A stretch of 64,000 nt of DNA, taken from positions 199,538 through 263,537 of the forward strand of contig CAYOPZ010000001.1 of assembly GCA_964406005.1 (NCBI GenBank), read 5' to 3'. The notes under the pieces were generated by a model. The model was not told the origin of the DNA, did no database searches, and was given only the letters and a program-made list of their open reading frames with translations. Both the position numbers and the translations under genes were made by a program. Positions 9,172 through 17,452 of this stretch are shown here, piece by piece. Source of the stretch: CAYOPZ01 sp964406005 (GTDB taxonomy: Bacteria > Bacteroidota > Bacteroidia > Bacteroidales > SM23-62). Position 1 is the first letter of the stretch, and every line of letters starts with the position of its first letter.

Positions 9172-9408
9172 ATGTCAATTGAAGTATATTATCATGGGAT
9201 AACAGCGGAAGTAACGGGGAAAAGCAAGGAAATGTTCGACCCGGTTAGATCTGTTGGAATGCTGAAGTCAGGCATATTACGGAAACACCCGGATTTGAAA
9301 ACATACGCTTTTGTCATGGCGGTCAACGGAACCATTCTGCACGATTTGAAAAAACCGCTGAAAAACGGGGATAGAATCAGCCTCATTCCGCCCATGCCGG
9401 GGGGTTAG
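9172..9408 (+). CDS. MoaD/ThiS-family small sulfur-carrier protein
   Basis: A 78-aa ubiquitin-like protein ending in the Gly-Gly tail (PPMPGG) that MoeB/ThiF-type enzymes adenylate, so it probably carries sulfur as a C-terminal thiocarboxylate. The beta-grasp pattern is visible, with NGTILHDLKKPLKNGDRISL resembling the MoaD strand-loop before the tail. No molybdopterin or thiamine genes adjoin it. A MoeB-like partner is encoded at 26.3 kb. It follows polA by 13 nt, and its stop overlaps the convergent protease gene by 4 nt. Confidence 0.82.
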   Translation: MSIEVYYHGITAEVTGKSKEMFDPVRSVGMLKSGILRKHPDLKTYAFVMAVNGTILHDLKKPLKNGDRISLIPPMPGG

Positions 9409-11096
9409 TGTGTACGTGCAATGGCTGCAGGTGCCCCCAGTGTTGTCATGTAAAGATCGGGCCGGTCGAGTACTTCCCTGGCTTTTTCAAGTTCAGGATC
9501 GTTTTCCAGCATTGCCTGAATCCGTCCTTTCTGGTAATAATAGCGGGATGCAATCTCTTCTTTGAGAAGTCGTTTAATTTCATCCTGGAAATGATTGAGA
9601 TCCTTATTGTTATTATGTGCAAGCTTTTCTTTTAATTCATCGAAACCATCCCTTGCAAGATCATAGTACTTTTCTTCTTTGGCAGTTTTTATAAGCTCAT
9701 TGAGGTTTTCTTCGCTTTTGGTCTGGTAGCTGAAGTTGCCGGATGTTACAAATGTTTTGAAACCGCTGTAAATTTCATCTGAAATGGCAAACTCACTTAT
9801 AGGTGACAGGCTGTCGTGAACCGCTGCAAAACGGGTCGCATAATTGAAGATAATGTTCTGTGAGTACAGTGAGACGGCCAGCTGGCTGAGTGATTCAGGA
9901 GGCATTTTAAAGTCAGGAAGAATGCCTCCTCCATCATAAACTTTCCTTCCATTACGGGTGGAGAATTCGGATATCAGAGAATCGGGAATGGTTCCCACGC
10001 TGCCATCCTCGTTGCGGTTGGAATAATCGAGCGCCTGGATGCACCTGCCGGAAGGTATATAATATTTGGCAGTTGTTACTTTAAGGCGTGTATTGTAGCT
10101 CAGTTCCCTGGTTGTTTGTACGAGGCCTTTTCCATAGGTACGTTGACCCACAATGACAGCCCTGTCCAGATCCTGAAGAGAGCCTGCCACAATCTCCGAA
10201 GCCGATGCAGAACCCCTGTTCACCAGCACAGCCAGGGGCACGGTTGTGTCAACAGCCGTATACCGGGTCGTGTAAGTCTGATCCCATTGCTTCATGCGTC
10301 CCTTTGTGCTTACAATTTCCTGGCCTTTGTTTACAAAAAGGCCGGCGACATCCACGGCTTCGATGAGAAGACCTCCGGGATTACCACGCAGATCCAGGAT
10401 AAGGGCATTAAAACCGGGATTCTTTTTCAGTTCAAGCAGGGCTTCTTTGGTTTCACGGGCAGCATCCGTAGTAAAATTGGTAAGCCTGATGTACCCGTTG
10501 TGGTCATCTATCATGCCAAAGTAGGGTACGTTTTTGATCGTAATTCTTTCGCGGGTAAGGACTTTTTCCAGGGGTTTGGTCCGGCCAAACCTGCGGATCA
10601 AAAGTTTGACATCTGTCCCCGGCTGACCTTTAAGCAGTTCGCTGACATCGCTGACAGCCATATTCCGGATCGATTTTCCGTCGATTGAAAGGATGGTATC
10701 ACCGGCACGCAGACCGGATTCAACTGCCGGAAATCCTTCATAAGGTTCGGCAATGATGGCATATTCACCACCGGGTCTGATCAGTGATCCGATACCGCCA
10801 TACTGGCCGGTGGTCATAAATTTGAAATTCTCGCTTTCCGACTCCGGGATATATGTAGTGTAAGGATCAAGTTCCTTCAGCATTCCACGGATGCTTGACT
10901 CAACGAGTTCTTCGGGATTGGTCTCATCAACGTAAAACAGATTGAGTTCCTTGAAAAGGTTAACATATATATCAAGGCTTTTTACAAGATTGAAATCGTC
11001 GCTTGAAGATGACATAAAAAGCATTGAACCGGACAGGATGATTATAATCATCATCCCTCTTACGGTCATTCCCCTGCGTTTCATTCTATTCATCAT
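9405..11096 (-). CDS. S41-family C-terminal processing protease
   Basis: A membrane-anchored CtpA-type serine protease acting in the periplasm. An N-terminal membrane segment (MMIIIILSGSMLFM) is followed by a PDZ domain (GLRAGDTILSIDGKSI) and the S41 core with LDLRGNPGGL, the nucleophile serine in NRGSASASEIVAG (~310) and the lysine in YGKGLVQ, giving a Ser-Lys dyad. A C-terminal helical extension follows. A TATATTTG promoter element lies at 11139-11146, so translation most likely starts at 11096 or 11093 rather than at 11141. Confidence 0.93.
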   Translation of the reverse strand: MMNRMKRRGMTVRGMMIIIILSGSMLFMSSSSDDFNLVKSLDIYVNLFKELNLFYVDETNPEELVESSIRGMLKELDPYTTYIPESESENFKFMTTGQYGGIGSLIRPGGEYAIIAEPYEGFPAVESGLRAGDTILSIDGKSIRNMAVSDVSELLKGQPGTDVKLLIRRFGRTKPLEKVLTRERITIKNVPYFGMIDDHNGYIRLTNFTTDAARETKEALLELKKNPGFNALILDLRGNPGGLLIEAVDVAGLFVNKGQEIVSTKGRMKQWDQTYTTRYTAVDTTVPLAVLVNRGSASASEIVAGSLQDLDRAVIVGQRTYGKGLVQTTRELSYNTRLKVTTAKYYIPSGRCIQALDYSNRNEDGSVGTIPDSLISEFSTRNGRKVYDGGGILPDFKMPPESLSQLAVSLYSQNIIFNYATRFAAVHDSLSPISEFAISDEIYSGFKTFVTSGNFSYQTKSEENLNELIKTAKEEKYYDLARDGFDELKEKLAHNNNKDLNHFQDEIKRLLKEEIASRYYYQKGRIQAMLENDPELEKAREVLDRPDLYMTTLGAPAAIARTH

Positions 11097-11138
11097 TGCA
11101 TGAAGTTTTAATGTTTTCACTGTCCACGATGGAACCCA

Positions 11139-11146
11139 CAAATATA
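11139..11146 (-). promoter_or_regulatory. -7 element of the S41 protease gene
   Basis: On the minus strand this reads TATATTTG, a perfect TAnnTTTG box about 43 nt before the preferred start. No TTTG is seen at the ideal upstream spacing. Confidence 0.45.
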
Positions 11147-11256
11147 CAGCTTAAAAAACGGATATCCCTCACGATTGGTCCGCCCCCTCATTTTTTAACT
11201 TTTTTTTATAACCGGTGAGCCATTCCCGTCCCGTCAAAGAGGGCCTGCAGTATGAT

Positions 11257-12138
11257 TTAAGGCCTGCTGAATTCGATGGGAAGGGTGACCTGGATAGGAC
11301 TTGGAACGCCATCCACCTCTCCGGGGATCCACCGGGGCATTTCCCTGGTAATGCGCAATGCTTCATCGTTAAATGCACTCGCATCGCCTTCAAGAATGCT
11401 GGGATCCTGTATGCTTCCTTCTTCGTCAACGGTGAAGCCGACGATAACTTCCACAGGTCTGAACCTGCGCCTTGTTTCAGAGGGATAATGTAATTCATTC
11501 CGGATGAAATCCCTCATGGCGGTCCTTCCTTCAGGGAATTGCGGCATTTTAATATACGGGAAATAATCGGTAGGTTCACCCTCAGGAGTATAACATTGTC
11601 CTTCGACAAGCCTGTCATTTTCATACAGGTCATTGCGTAATTTTTGTCCGTTTTCGTAGTAGGAAATGAAATAACCGTTCTTTTCGCCCTGTGTATAATG
11701 TGCCTGAAGTTTGTACGTACCGTTCTCGCGCCAGGATGAAAAAGGCCCGTCCAGAACATCATTGCTGTAAACCTGGGATATTTTTTGCTGTCCGGATTCA
11801 TACCATTCTTCGTAGGGACCGTTCCTTTGATTGTTTTCGTAATAGCAATCCGTTTGAATTTGGCCGTTCTCGTAATAGTAAATAAAGTGACCATCCTTAT
11901 TGTCCGGGCGGATGGACCTGTAGGTGCCGCTCATCTGAACCTGGCCGGTAAGGTAATAATCCCTGACAATGAACCTGAACTGCGCGGAGGTATCGGTGGA
12001 AATGATGCGGTAGTAATGTGCCTTATCTGCCGGGGACGGTTCCCAGTCACCATCGAAATACATGGTATCCAGGATTACCTGGGCACTTAAGGAAACCGGA
12101 GCAAGAAAGATGCATATGATAAATGGTTTCAATCGCAT
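11257..12138 (-). CDS. MORN-variant repeat protein with TonB C-terminal domain
   Basis: A 293-aa exported protein with the signal peptide MRLKPFIICIFLAPVSLSAQ. Residues ~80-190 hold at least four YwqK/MORN-type repeats (YYENGQIQTDCYYENNQRNG, WYESGQQ, WRENGTYKLQ, YYENGQKLRND). The last ~90 residues form a TonB C-terminal domain (VEVIVGFTVDEEGSIQDPS, WIPGEVDG, PIEFS). Proteins with this layout are common in Bacteroidota; their role is not firmly known. It lacks the TonB transmembrane anchor and Pro-rich linker, so it is unlikely to be an energising TonB. Its first codons overlap rnpA by 10 nt. Confidence 0.85.
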   Translation of the reverse strand: MRLKPFIICIFLAPVSLSAQVILDTMYFDGDWEPSPADKAHYYRIISTDTSAQFRFIVRDYYLTGQVQMSGTYRSIRPDNKDGHFIYYYENGQIQTDCYYENNQRNGPYEEWYESGQQKISQVYSNDVLDGPFSSWRENGTYKLQAHYTQGEKNGYFISYYENGQKLRNDLYENDRLVEGQCYTPEGEPTDYFPYIKMPQFPEGRTAMRDFIRNELHYPSETRRRFRPVEVIVGFTVDEEGSIQDPSILEGDASAFNDEALRITREMPRWIPGEVDGVPSPIQVTLPIEFSRP

Positions 12139-12521
12139 TTCTCAATGTTTTCAAACAGTTTCGAAAGAGCACTCTTCAGGTGTGATTCAACCTGCTGATA
12201 AGATATGAATTCACCGGAGAGATACAAAATTATAATAACAATTCTGCAATTCGATTTGTTCATCAGATCGAACAGGGGCTGTTTGTGTTTTCTGTAGGAT
12301 TCCCTGATCCTCCGTTTCATAAGATTACGGTCGACGGCGTTCCGGAACTTTTTTTTCGGTACGCTGAAAGCCACCCTGACGGGGTATGATTGTTCGGTGT
12401 TAATGGCTGTTTTCCAATAGATTTTAAGGGGAAATGAAGATACGGTCCGCCCCTGTTCGAGAAGGTCCTGTATTGACAGGCTGCTTTTCAGGTGTTCCTG
12501 CTTTTTAAAACCGCTATCCAT
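12129..12521 (-). CDS. rnpA: Ribonuclease P protein component
   Basis: Binds the RNase P RNA and helps mature tRNA 5' ends. The 130-aa protein carries the RnpA signature RVAFSVPKKKFRNAVDRNLMKRR with the RNR-type basic helix, preceded by the usual N-terminal strand region. It lies 32 nt after hemD in the same direction, an arrangement seen in many Bacteroidota, instead of the rpmH-rnpA order of other phyla. Confidence 0.94.
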   Translation of the reverse strand: MDSGFKKQEHLKSSLSIQDLLEQGRTVSSFPLKIYWKTAINTEQSYPVRVAFSVPKKKFRNAVDRNLMKRRIRESYRKHKQPLFDLMNKSNCRIVIIILYLSGEFISYQQVESHLKSALSKLFENIEKCD

Positions 12522-12553
12522 GATTGCGTAAAGTTAACACAATCCAGGGGAGC

Positions 12554-13312
12554 TTATTTCTTGTTGAAATTCTTGTTGTGTGTTGCGATAAACAGGTCGA
12601 GTGCCATGGTCATGGAAGGAGCCTCGGGCATGGGTGCCTTGACATCCAGGCGTAATCCCGCCTCTTCAACGGCACTGGCCGTAGTAGTGCCAAAAGAGGC
12701 TATCTTGATATTGTCCTGTTTGAAGTCAGGGAAGTTCTTGATAAGGGATTTGATCCCCGAGGGACTGAAAAAAACCAGCATGTCGTAGTTCGAAACGGAC
12801 AGATCCGACAGGTTGCTGCAGACGGTCCTGTACAGGATGGCCTTGGTGAATTTTATCTTTTGACCCTTCAAAGTATTTGGGATTTCTTCATTATGGCTGT
12901 CGGATAGCGGAACCAGAAAGTTTTCGTCGTGATGTTTATTGATCAGGTCTATAAGGTCTGTAAACTGACCGTTCCCATAAAATATTTTCCGTTTTCTGTA
13001 AACGATGTATTTCTGTAAATAGTAGGCAGTAGATTCGGAAATGCAGAAATATTTCATGGAGTCCGGAACCGTTAACCGGAGATCTTCGCATGTCCTGAAA
13101 TAATGATCCACTGCTGTCTTGCTGGTAAAGATAACAGCACCGTGTTCCAGTATGTTAATACGATCCTGGCGGAACTCCCTGGCAGGAATTCCTTCCACAT
13201 GGATAAAGGGCCTGAAATCTATTGTCAGATTGTTTTTTTCTGCCAGCTCGTAATAGGGGGATTTACCGTTTTCAGGGCGGGGTTGGGAAACAAGTATCTT
13301 TCTAATCTTCAT
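12554..13312 (-). CDS. hemD: Uroporphyrinogen-III synthase
   Basis: Cyclises hydroxymethylbilane with inversion of ring D in haem synthesis. The 252-aa protein has the weakly conserved two-lobed HemD pattern: KILVSQPRPENGKSPYYEL at the N-terminus, VIFTSKTAVDHYF, YRTV, then LVFFSPSGIKSL and IASFGTTTASAVEEAGL, which match the second-lobe signature. HemD is poorly conserved overall; the DUF4271-hemD-rnpA neighbourhood supports the call. Confidence 0.88.
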   Translation of the reverse strand: MKIRKILVSQPRPENGKSPYYELAEKNNLTIDFRPFIHVEGIPAREFRQDRINILEHGAVIFTSKTAVDHYFRTCEDLRLTVPDSMKYFCISESTAYYLQKYIVYRKRKIFYGNGQFTDLIDLINKHHDENFLVPLSDSHNEEIPNTLKGQKIKFTKAILYRTVCSNLSDLSVSNYDMLVFFSPSGIKSLIKNFPDFKQDNIKIASFGTTTASAVEEAGLRLDVKAPMPEAPSMTMALDLFIATHNKNFNKK

Positions 13313-13335
13313 GAAACGTCACTTTTATGTCTAAC

Positions 13336-14439
13336 CTAACCTGCCAATATCGATGCAGAAAAAAACTTGTAAAAGACGAGTAAGGGTAAAATTTCAAGGA
13401 TACAAAGGTATAAAATCAAATAAAATATTAAAACATCCTTATTCATTAATATTTTGAATCCCTTTATCAAGCGCAGGATCAGGGCTGCTGCAATCAGCAT
13501 GAAACTCATGTAGACCAGGTAGATCCGAAGGTCCTCACGAATGTAGGCGATCCCGATAACAAAGGGCACAAGGTATATTCCCAGATTTTTGTAAATCAGT
13601 AAGATCTGGTGAATATATTCCCTGAACTCCTGTTTCTTTTGAAACACGTGGCCAACGACATTGGAAACAATCCATCGCAGTATGAGCAGGGATGCAATGA
13701 TGCCGGAATAGCTGAAGAATGATGCCAGGTCACCCAGCGGAAAGGGTTTGATCCCGAAGTATCCCAGTAGCAGATAAGCAGATGCTCCGCCTGTAAAAAT
13801 GAAGTTCAGGTTCAGTGCAACAGCCACCCTTTTGGAAAAGATATTACTGTCGCGGAGCAATTTCGCCGACAGCTGGAAATTCATGAGCGATTGCATGGTC
13901 TGGTCAAGGAATTTGTTGTAAAACAGTTTCAGCCAGGCGATCAGGGCAAGACTGGCAATGATGACCACAAGCAACCAGTCGGGCCTCAGGTTGTAATCCC
14001 GGGAAGATGGCGCATCAGGCATGTACCTGGGAGTTTGTTCTGTCCGGAAATCGGTCAGGGCTTGTGGATTTTCAATGAATACGGGCTGTGAAGTGTCCCT
14101 GGGCGCAAAGAGCTTTTTCCGGAAGGGTTTCAAGGGATTTTCCGGCGGTATGTTCTGTCCGGGAGTTAAATTGTATGGTACTGCAGCTGTGTCAAAACCG
14201 GTGGGAGGCAGAGTTGCAACGGGTTTGACAGGGAGCCCGGGGGACTGGATACGGGCCAGGGAGTCAAGTTCTCTCTCCCTGCGTTCGAGGGTTTCGAATA
14301 TATCCGATACCTCCTCATCCGTATACCTCCGGGGAAGGGCAAGACTGTCCTCAGTCCCTGATGTTTCATCAAGCGTGTCGGTTACAGAAATTTGCACGCT
14401 GTCCTGGAAAAAGAAGATCGTTGTAGGATCTGTGAACAT
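13336..14439 (-). CDS. DUF4271 integral membrane protein
   Basis: A 367-aa protein with a long hydrophilic, proline-rich N-terminal region (~1-150) followed by about seven membrane segments, starting with WLLVVIIASLALIAWL and ending with FYLILYLCILEILPLLVFYKFF. This matches DUF4271, a Bacteroidota family nearly always encoded just upstream of hemD, as here. Its function is unknown. A role in envelope or haem-related processes is only suggested by context. Confidence 0.85.
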   Translation of the reverse strand: MFTDPTTIFFFQDSVQISVTDTLDETSGTEDSLALPRRYTDEEVSDIFETLERRERELDSLARIQSPGLPVKPVATLPPTGFDTAAVPYNLTPGQNIPPENPLKPFRKKLFAPRDTSQPVFIENPQALTDFRTEQTPRYMPDAPSSRDYNLRPDWLLVVIIASLALIAWLKLFYNKFLDQTMQSLMNFQLSAKLLRDSNIFSKRVAVALNLNFIFTGGASAYLLLGYFGIKPFPLGDLASFFSYSGIIASLLILRWIVSNVVGHVFQKKQEFREYIHQILLIYKNLGIYLVPFVIGIAYIREDLRIYLVYMSFMLIAAALILRLIKGFKILMNKDVLIFYLILYLCILEILPLLVFYKFFSASILAG

Positions 14440-14483
14440 AAGAAGGGATTATGCACCTGTAAAGATAGAGAGAACAGGGGGAT

Positions 14484-15371
14484 TTAGAAATATTGCAGGT
14501 TCTTCATTTCCCCTGATTCAATGCACTGAAGTTCATCGAGGATACTGTTGGCCAGCCCGCTGGCGCCGATGCGGAATAATGCCGGGCCGATCCAGTCTTT
14601 TCCCAGGACCTCCCGGACAATGCTCAGATACTGCAATGCCTGTACGGCTGTACGGATACCGCCGGCAGGCTTGATGCCGGTCTTCCTGCCGCTTGCCTTG
14701 AAATGATGTTTGATTGCTTCACACATTACAAGCACGGCTTCCGGTGTAGCTGCGGGCGATATCATGCCGGTTGAGGTTTTAATGAAATCCGCACCTGATT
14801 CAATGCACAGCATTGAGGCACGAAAGATATCCGCGGGAGAGGAAAGAAGGCCGGTCTCAAGGATCACCTTTAATTTTGCCTTACCGATGGCATTTTTAAT
14901 CCGGTCGATCTCCCAGGCAATAGAGTCATTATCACCTTCAAGGAATTTTCCCACAGGAAGGACCACATCTATTTCTGAGGCGCCTGCTTCTGCGGCCTGT
15001 GCACATTCTGCTATCTTGACTTCCGGGAATGTCTGGGAGTAAGGGAATCCCGCTCCGACCGAGACAATACGGACATCCGGAGCATGCAGATTTCGGGATA
15101 CCAGGGGAAGGAATGCAGGGAAAACACATATTGCAGCCACATTGGGGTACCCGGGAAAACGGGACGGCAATTCGCGGATCCGCTTACAAAGATGAATGAT
15201 CCTCCCCGATGTATCTTCCGTGTTCAGGGAGGTCAGATCCAGACAACCAAGAACAGTCATAAGTGATTCCCTGGATTTTGAGATCCGTGCCGTTTCCAGG
15301 ATCATGGAAACAACTTCAGCCGGATTTTCTGAATAAGCGTTTTTACCCGGTTCAGTCCTGCCTGTCATCAT
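14484..15371 (-). CDS. deoC: Deoxyribose-phosphate aldolase
   Basis: Splits 2-deoxyribose-5-phosphate into glyceraldehyde-3-phosphate and acetaldehyde in deoxynucleoside catabolism. The 295-aa class I aldolase has the Schiff-base lysine in ADFIKTSTGM and the second essential lysine in GIKPAGGIRT. The N-terminal catalytic region is CLDLTSLNTEDT, where the E. coli-type enzymes have DLTxL. Its start overlaps the dtd stop (TAATG), indicating translational coupling. Confidence 0.95.
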   Translation of the reverse strand: MMTGRTEPGKNAYSENPAEVVSMILETARISKSRESLMTVLGCLDLTSLNTEDTSGRIIHLCKRIRELPSRFPGYPNVAAICVFPAFLPLVSRNLHAPDVRIVSVGAGFPYSQTFPEVKIAECAQAAEAGASEIDVVLPVGKFLEGDNDSIAWEIDRIKNAIGKAKLKVILETGLLSSPADIFRASMLCIESGADFIKTSTGMISPAATPEAVLVMCEAIKHHFKASGRKTGIKPAGGIRTAVQALQYLSIVREVLGKDWIGPALFRIGASGLANSILDELQCIESGEMKNLQYF

Positions 15372-15823
15372 TATTCCCGGCTTTTTGTATCTATTATGAT
15401 GGTAACGGGTCCGTCATTGATAAGTTCCACCTGCATATAGGCTCCGAATTCACCTGTTTTTACCTTCCGGCCGAGGTCTTTTTCAAGTTGATTGACGAAT
15501 TGTTCATAGAGAGGGATGGCTGTTTCAGGCCGTGCAGCGCGTACATATGAAGGGCGGTTCCCCTTTTTTGTGCTTGCATGCAAAGTGAACTGGCTGATCA
15601 CCATGGCTTCCCCTCCGACATCCGCAAGGGACAGGTTCATCACATTCTTGTCGTCCCTGAAAATGCGCAGTCTGGAAATTTTACCGCTCAACCAGACAAT
15701 GTCTTCCATGGAATCGGATTCCCCGATGCCCAGAAGAACAAGCACACCAGGACCTATACCGGCCCGGGTATCGTTCCCGATACGGACCGAAGCACTTTGG
15801 ACCCGCTGTATGACCGCTCTCAT
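15371..15823 (-). CDS. dtd: D-aminoacyl-tRNA deacylase
   Basis: Removes D-amino acids (and Gly from tRNA-Ala) mischarged on tRNA. The 150-aa protein has both family motifs: SQFTLHA at ~78-84 and the Gly-cisPro motif NDGPVTI near the C-terminus. It begins with the usual MRAVIQRVQSASV. It sits between the ankyrin-phosphatase gene (4-nt overlap) and deoC (1-nt overlap), so the three genes are translationally coupled. Confidence 0.96.
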   Translation of the reverse strand: MRAVIQRVQSASVRIGNDTRAGIGPGVLVLLGIGESDSMEDIVWLSGKISRLRIFRDDKNVMNLSLADVGGEAMVISQFTLHASTKKGNRPSYVRAARPETAIPLYEQFVNQLEKDLGRKVKTGEFGAYMQVELINDGPVTIIIDTKSRE

Positions 15824-17391
15824 TGGATTTCCTGTTTTGATCCCATTGTAGTTAAAATGAAGATAACATCATTATCTATTAAGATTGCCTGCATGTTATG
15901 CGTACATGAATAGAAGGGAACATCGAGGGCATATACACGTGCATTGTACAAGGGTGTGATCCGTTCTACATTTGTATGGCCGATAAATTCGGTTTTCGCT
16001 TCAAATGCGGCAAGAACCTCCTCAAGCTCGGATTGATCCATATGTTTATTCGTAAAATTCCCCTCCAGGAGCCCCCTGTACCATAACGGACCCTCCGGGC
16101 CCATGATAAGGGAACGGCTGACGTTTCGAAATTTTTCCCGGTCCGGATGGTTCAGGAAAAACCTGACCATATCGTTGATTTGCGTAATGGTAAGTCCGGA
16201 GCGGAGCAGCGACGGAGACAATCCCCCGTGCAGGAAAATATTGTCGTTGATTTTCATGATGGTGTTTCTGGTCCTGAGCCAGCTGCCAAGCAGGGTCCGC
16301 TTGCTGAAAAGTGCGGAGTAGTTCATATTGATCTTGTCGGTCATCGCCAGGTATTTATCGTCCGTATATTCTTTCCTGTCAAGCATGATCATAACCTCAT
16401 GATTTCCCAGCAGCAGGTGGACCGCACCTCCTGCGGCGGCAGCCTGGTCCTCAAGTCTGTAAATCAGCCAAAGGACCTCTGTCACCTTGTCTCCCCGGTC
16501 CACAACGTCTCCCAGGAAAACGAGATGACCGTCGCCCCAGATCCATTGTTGATTTTGATCAATGACCCTGTTGTTTACAAGAAAGGCCAGCAGGCTGTCA
16601 TATCCGCCATGAACATCTCCAATAACAAGGATCCTTTCAATTCCTGTGAGATGATCTTCGGGTATTTTCCTTGATTTAACCAGATTGTAATTCAGGGAAT
16701 CCCTTGCAAATCCTGTTATCAGGAATTGACCGGAGTCCGCTTTGAACTTCCTTGCATTTTTGTAGGTTTTCCGGCGCGCGGAATCGTGAACGATATAAAA
16801 GACCTTTATCCTGCCGGATCTTTTCCATTTCACATAGGGACCGTCATACAGATCGGGCAGGCTATTCGAATAATAATCGCGCAGCAGGTTTGCCGTTTCA
16901 GTATGATTCCCGGCAACCGCATAGTAATGTGCGTTATTCCGGCTGCTGTTTTTATGATTCACGGAGGCACCATTGTGCAGCAGGATCCTGCAGTTTTTAA
17001 AATGTCCTCCTGCGGCCGCGTAGATCAATGCGGTATTTCTGAGCGAATCCACAGCATTGACTTGTGCACGGGCCTTGATAAGCAGCCTGACTATTCTGGC
17101 ATCGGGATTTACCGATGCATACATCAGCGGGCTTCTGCCCTGTACATACCGGTCGACATCCGCTCCGTTTTCAATAAGGTATTTGCAGACCTTGTAGCTT
17201 CCGTTCGAAATCGCATATACGAGCAATGTCGTATTGCTGTCGTTCAGCACTTCATTAACATTATGTTCCTGAAGGTAAACCGAAATGGCAGACATGTCTT
17301 CAGTTTCGATACCGGTATATACGGGATTTCCGGAAGTAATTGGCGGAAACAGGAAAAAGGACAGGAGCAATATAAGTAATAACGATCTCAT
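15820..17391 (-). CDS. Exported ankyrin-repeat / calcineurin-like phosphoesterase fusion
   Basis: A 523-aa protein (start MRSLLLILLL at 17391). A signal peptide is followed by four or so ankyrin repeats (~25-165; SPLMYASVNPDARIVRLL, TALIYAAAGGHFKNCRILL) and then a PPP-type metallophosphoesterase (~240-515) with all four metal and phosphate motifs: GDVHGGYD, GDVVDRGD, GNHE and HGGLSPS, plus a late IGHTN. It should act outside the cytoplasm on a protein or other phosphoester. The substrate is unknown. Its stop overlaps dtd by 4 nt. Confidence 0.88.
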   Translation of the reverse strand: MRSLLLILLLSFFLFPPITSGNPVYTGIETEDMSAISVYLQEHNVNEVLNDSNTTLLVYAISNGSYKVCKYLIENGADVDRYVQGRSPLMYASVNPDARIVRLLIKARAQVNAVDSLRNTALIYAAAGGHFKNCRILLHNGASVNHKNSSRNNAHYYAVAGNHTETANLLRDYYSNSLPDLYDGPYVKWKRSGRIKVFYIVHDSARRKTYKNARKFKADSGQFLITGFARDSLNYNLVKSRKIPEDHLTGIERILVIGDVHGGYDSLLAFLVNNRVIDQNQQWIWGDGHLVFLGDVVDRGDKVTEVLWLIYRLEDQAAAAGGAVHLLLGNHEVMIMLDRKEYTDDKYLAMTDKINMNYSALFSKRTLLGSWLRTRNTIMKINDNIFLHGGLSPSLLRSGLTITQINDMVRFFLNHPDREKFRNVSRSLIMGPEGPLWYRGLLEGNFTNKHMDQSELEEVLAAFEAKTEFIGHTNVERITPLYNARVYALDVPFYSCTHNMQAILIDNDVIFILTTMGSKQEIQ

Positions 17392-17452
17392 GTTCCGCAA
17401 ACAGTCCATAAAGATAGTATTTAATCTTCTTTAACAGGAAGGGCATGTCCGG

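Noticed and set aside
13640..13660. A CACGTGG sequence as a second parS
   Set aside because: It lacks the symmetric TGTT/AACA arms and lies inside the DUF4271 gene.
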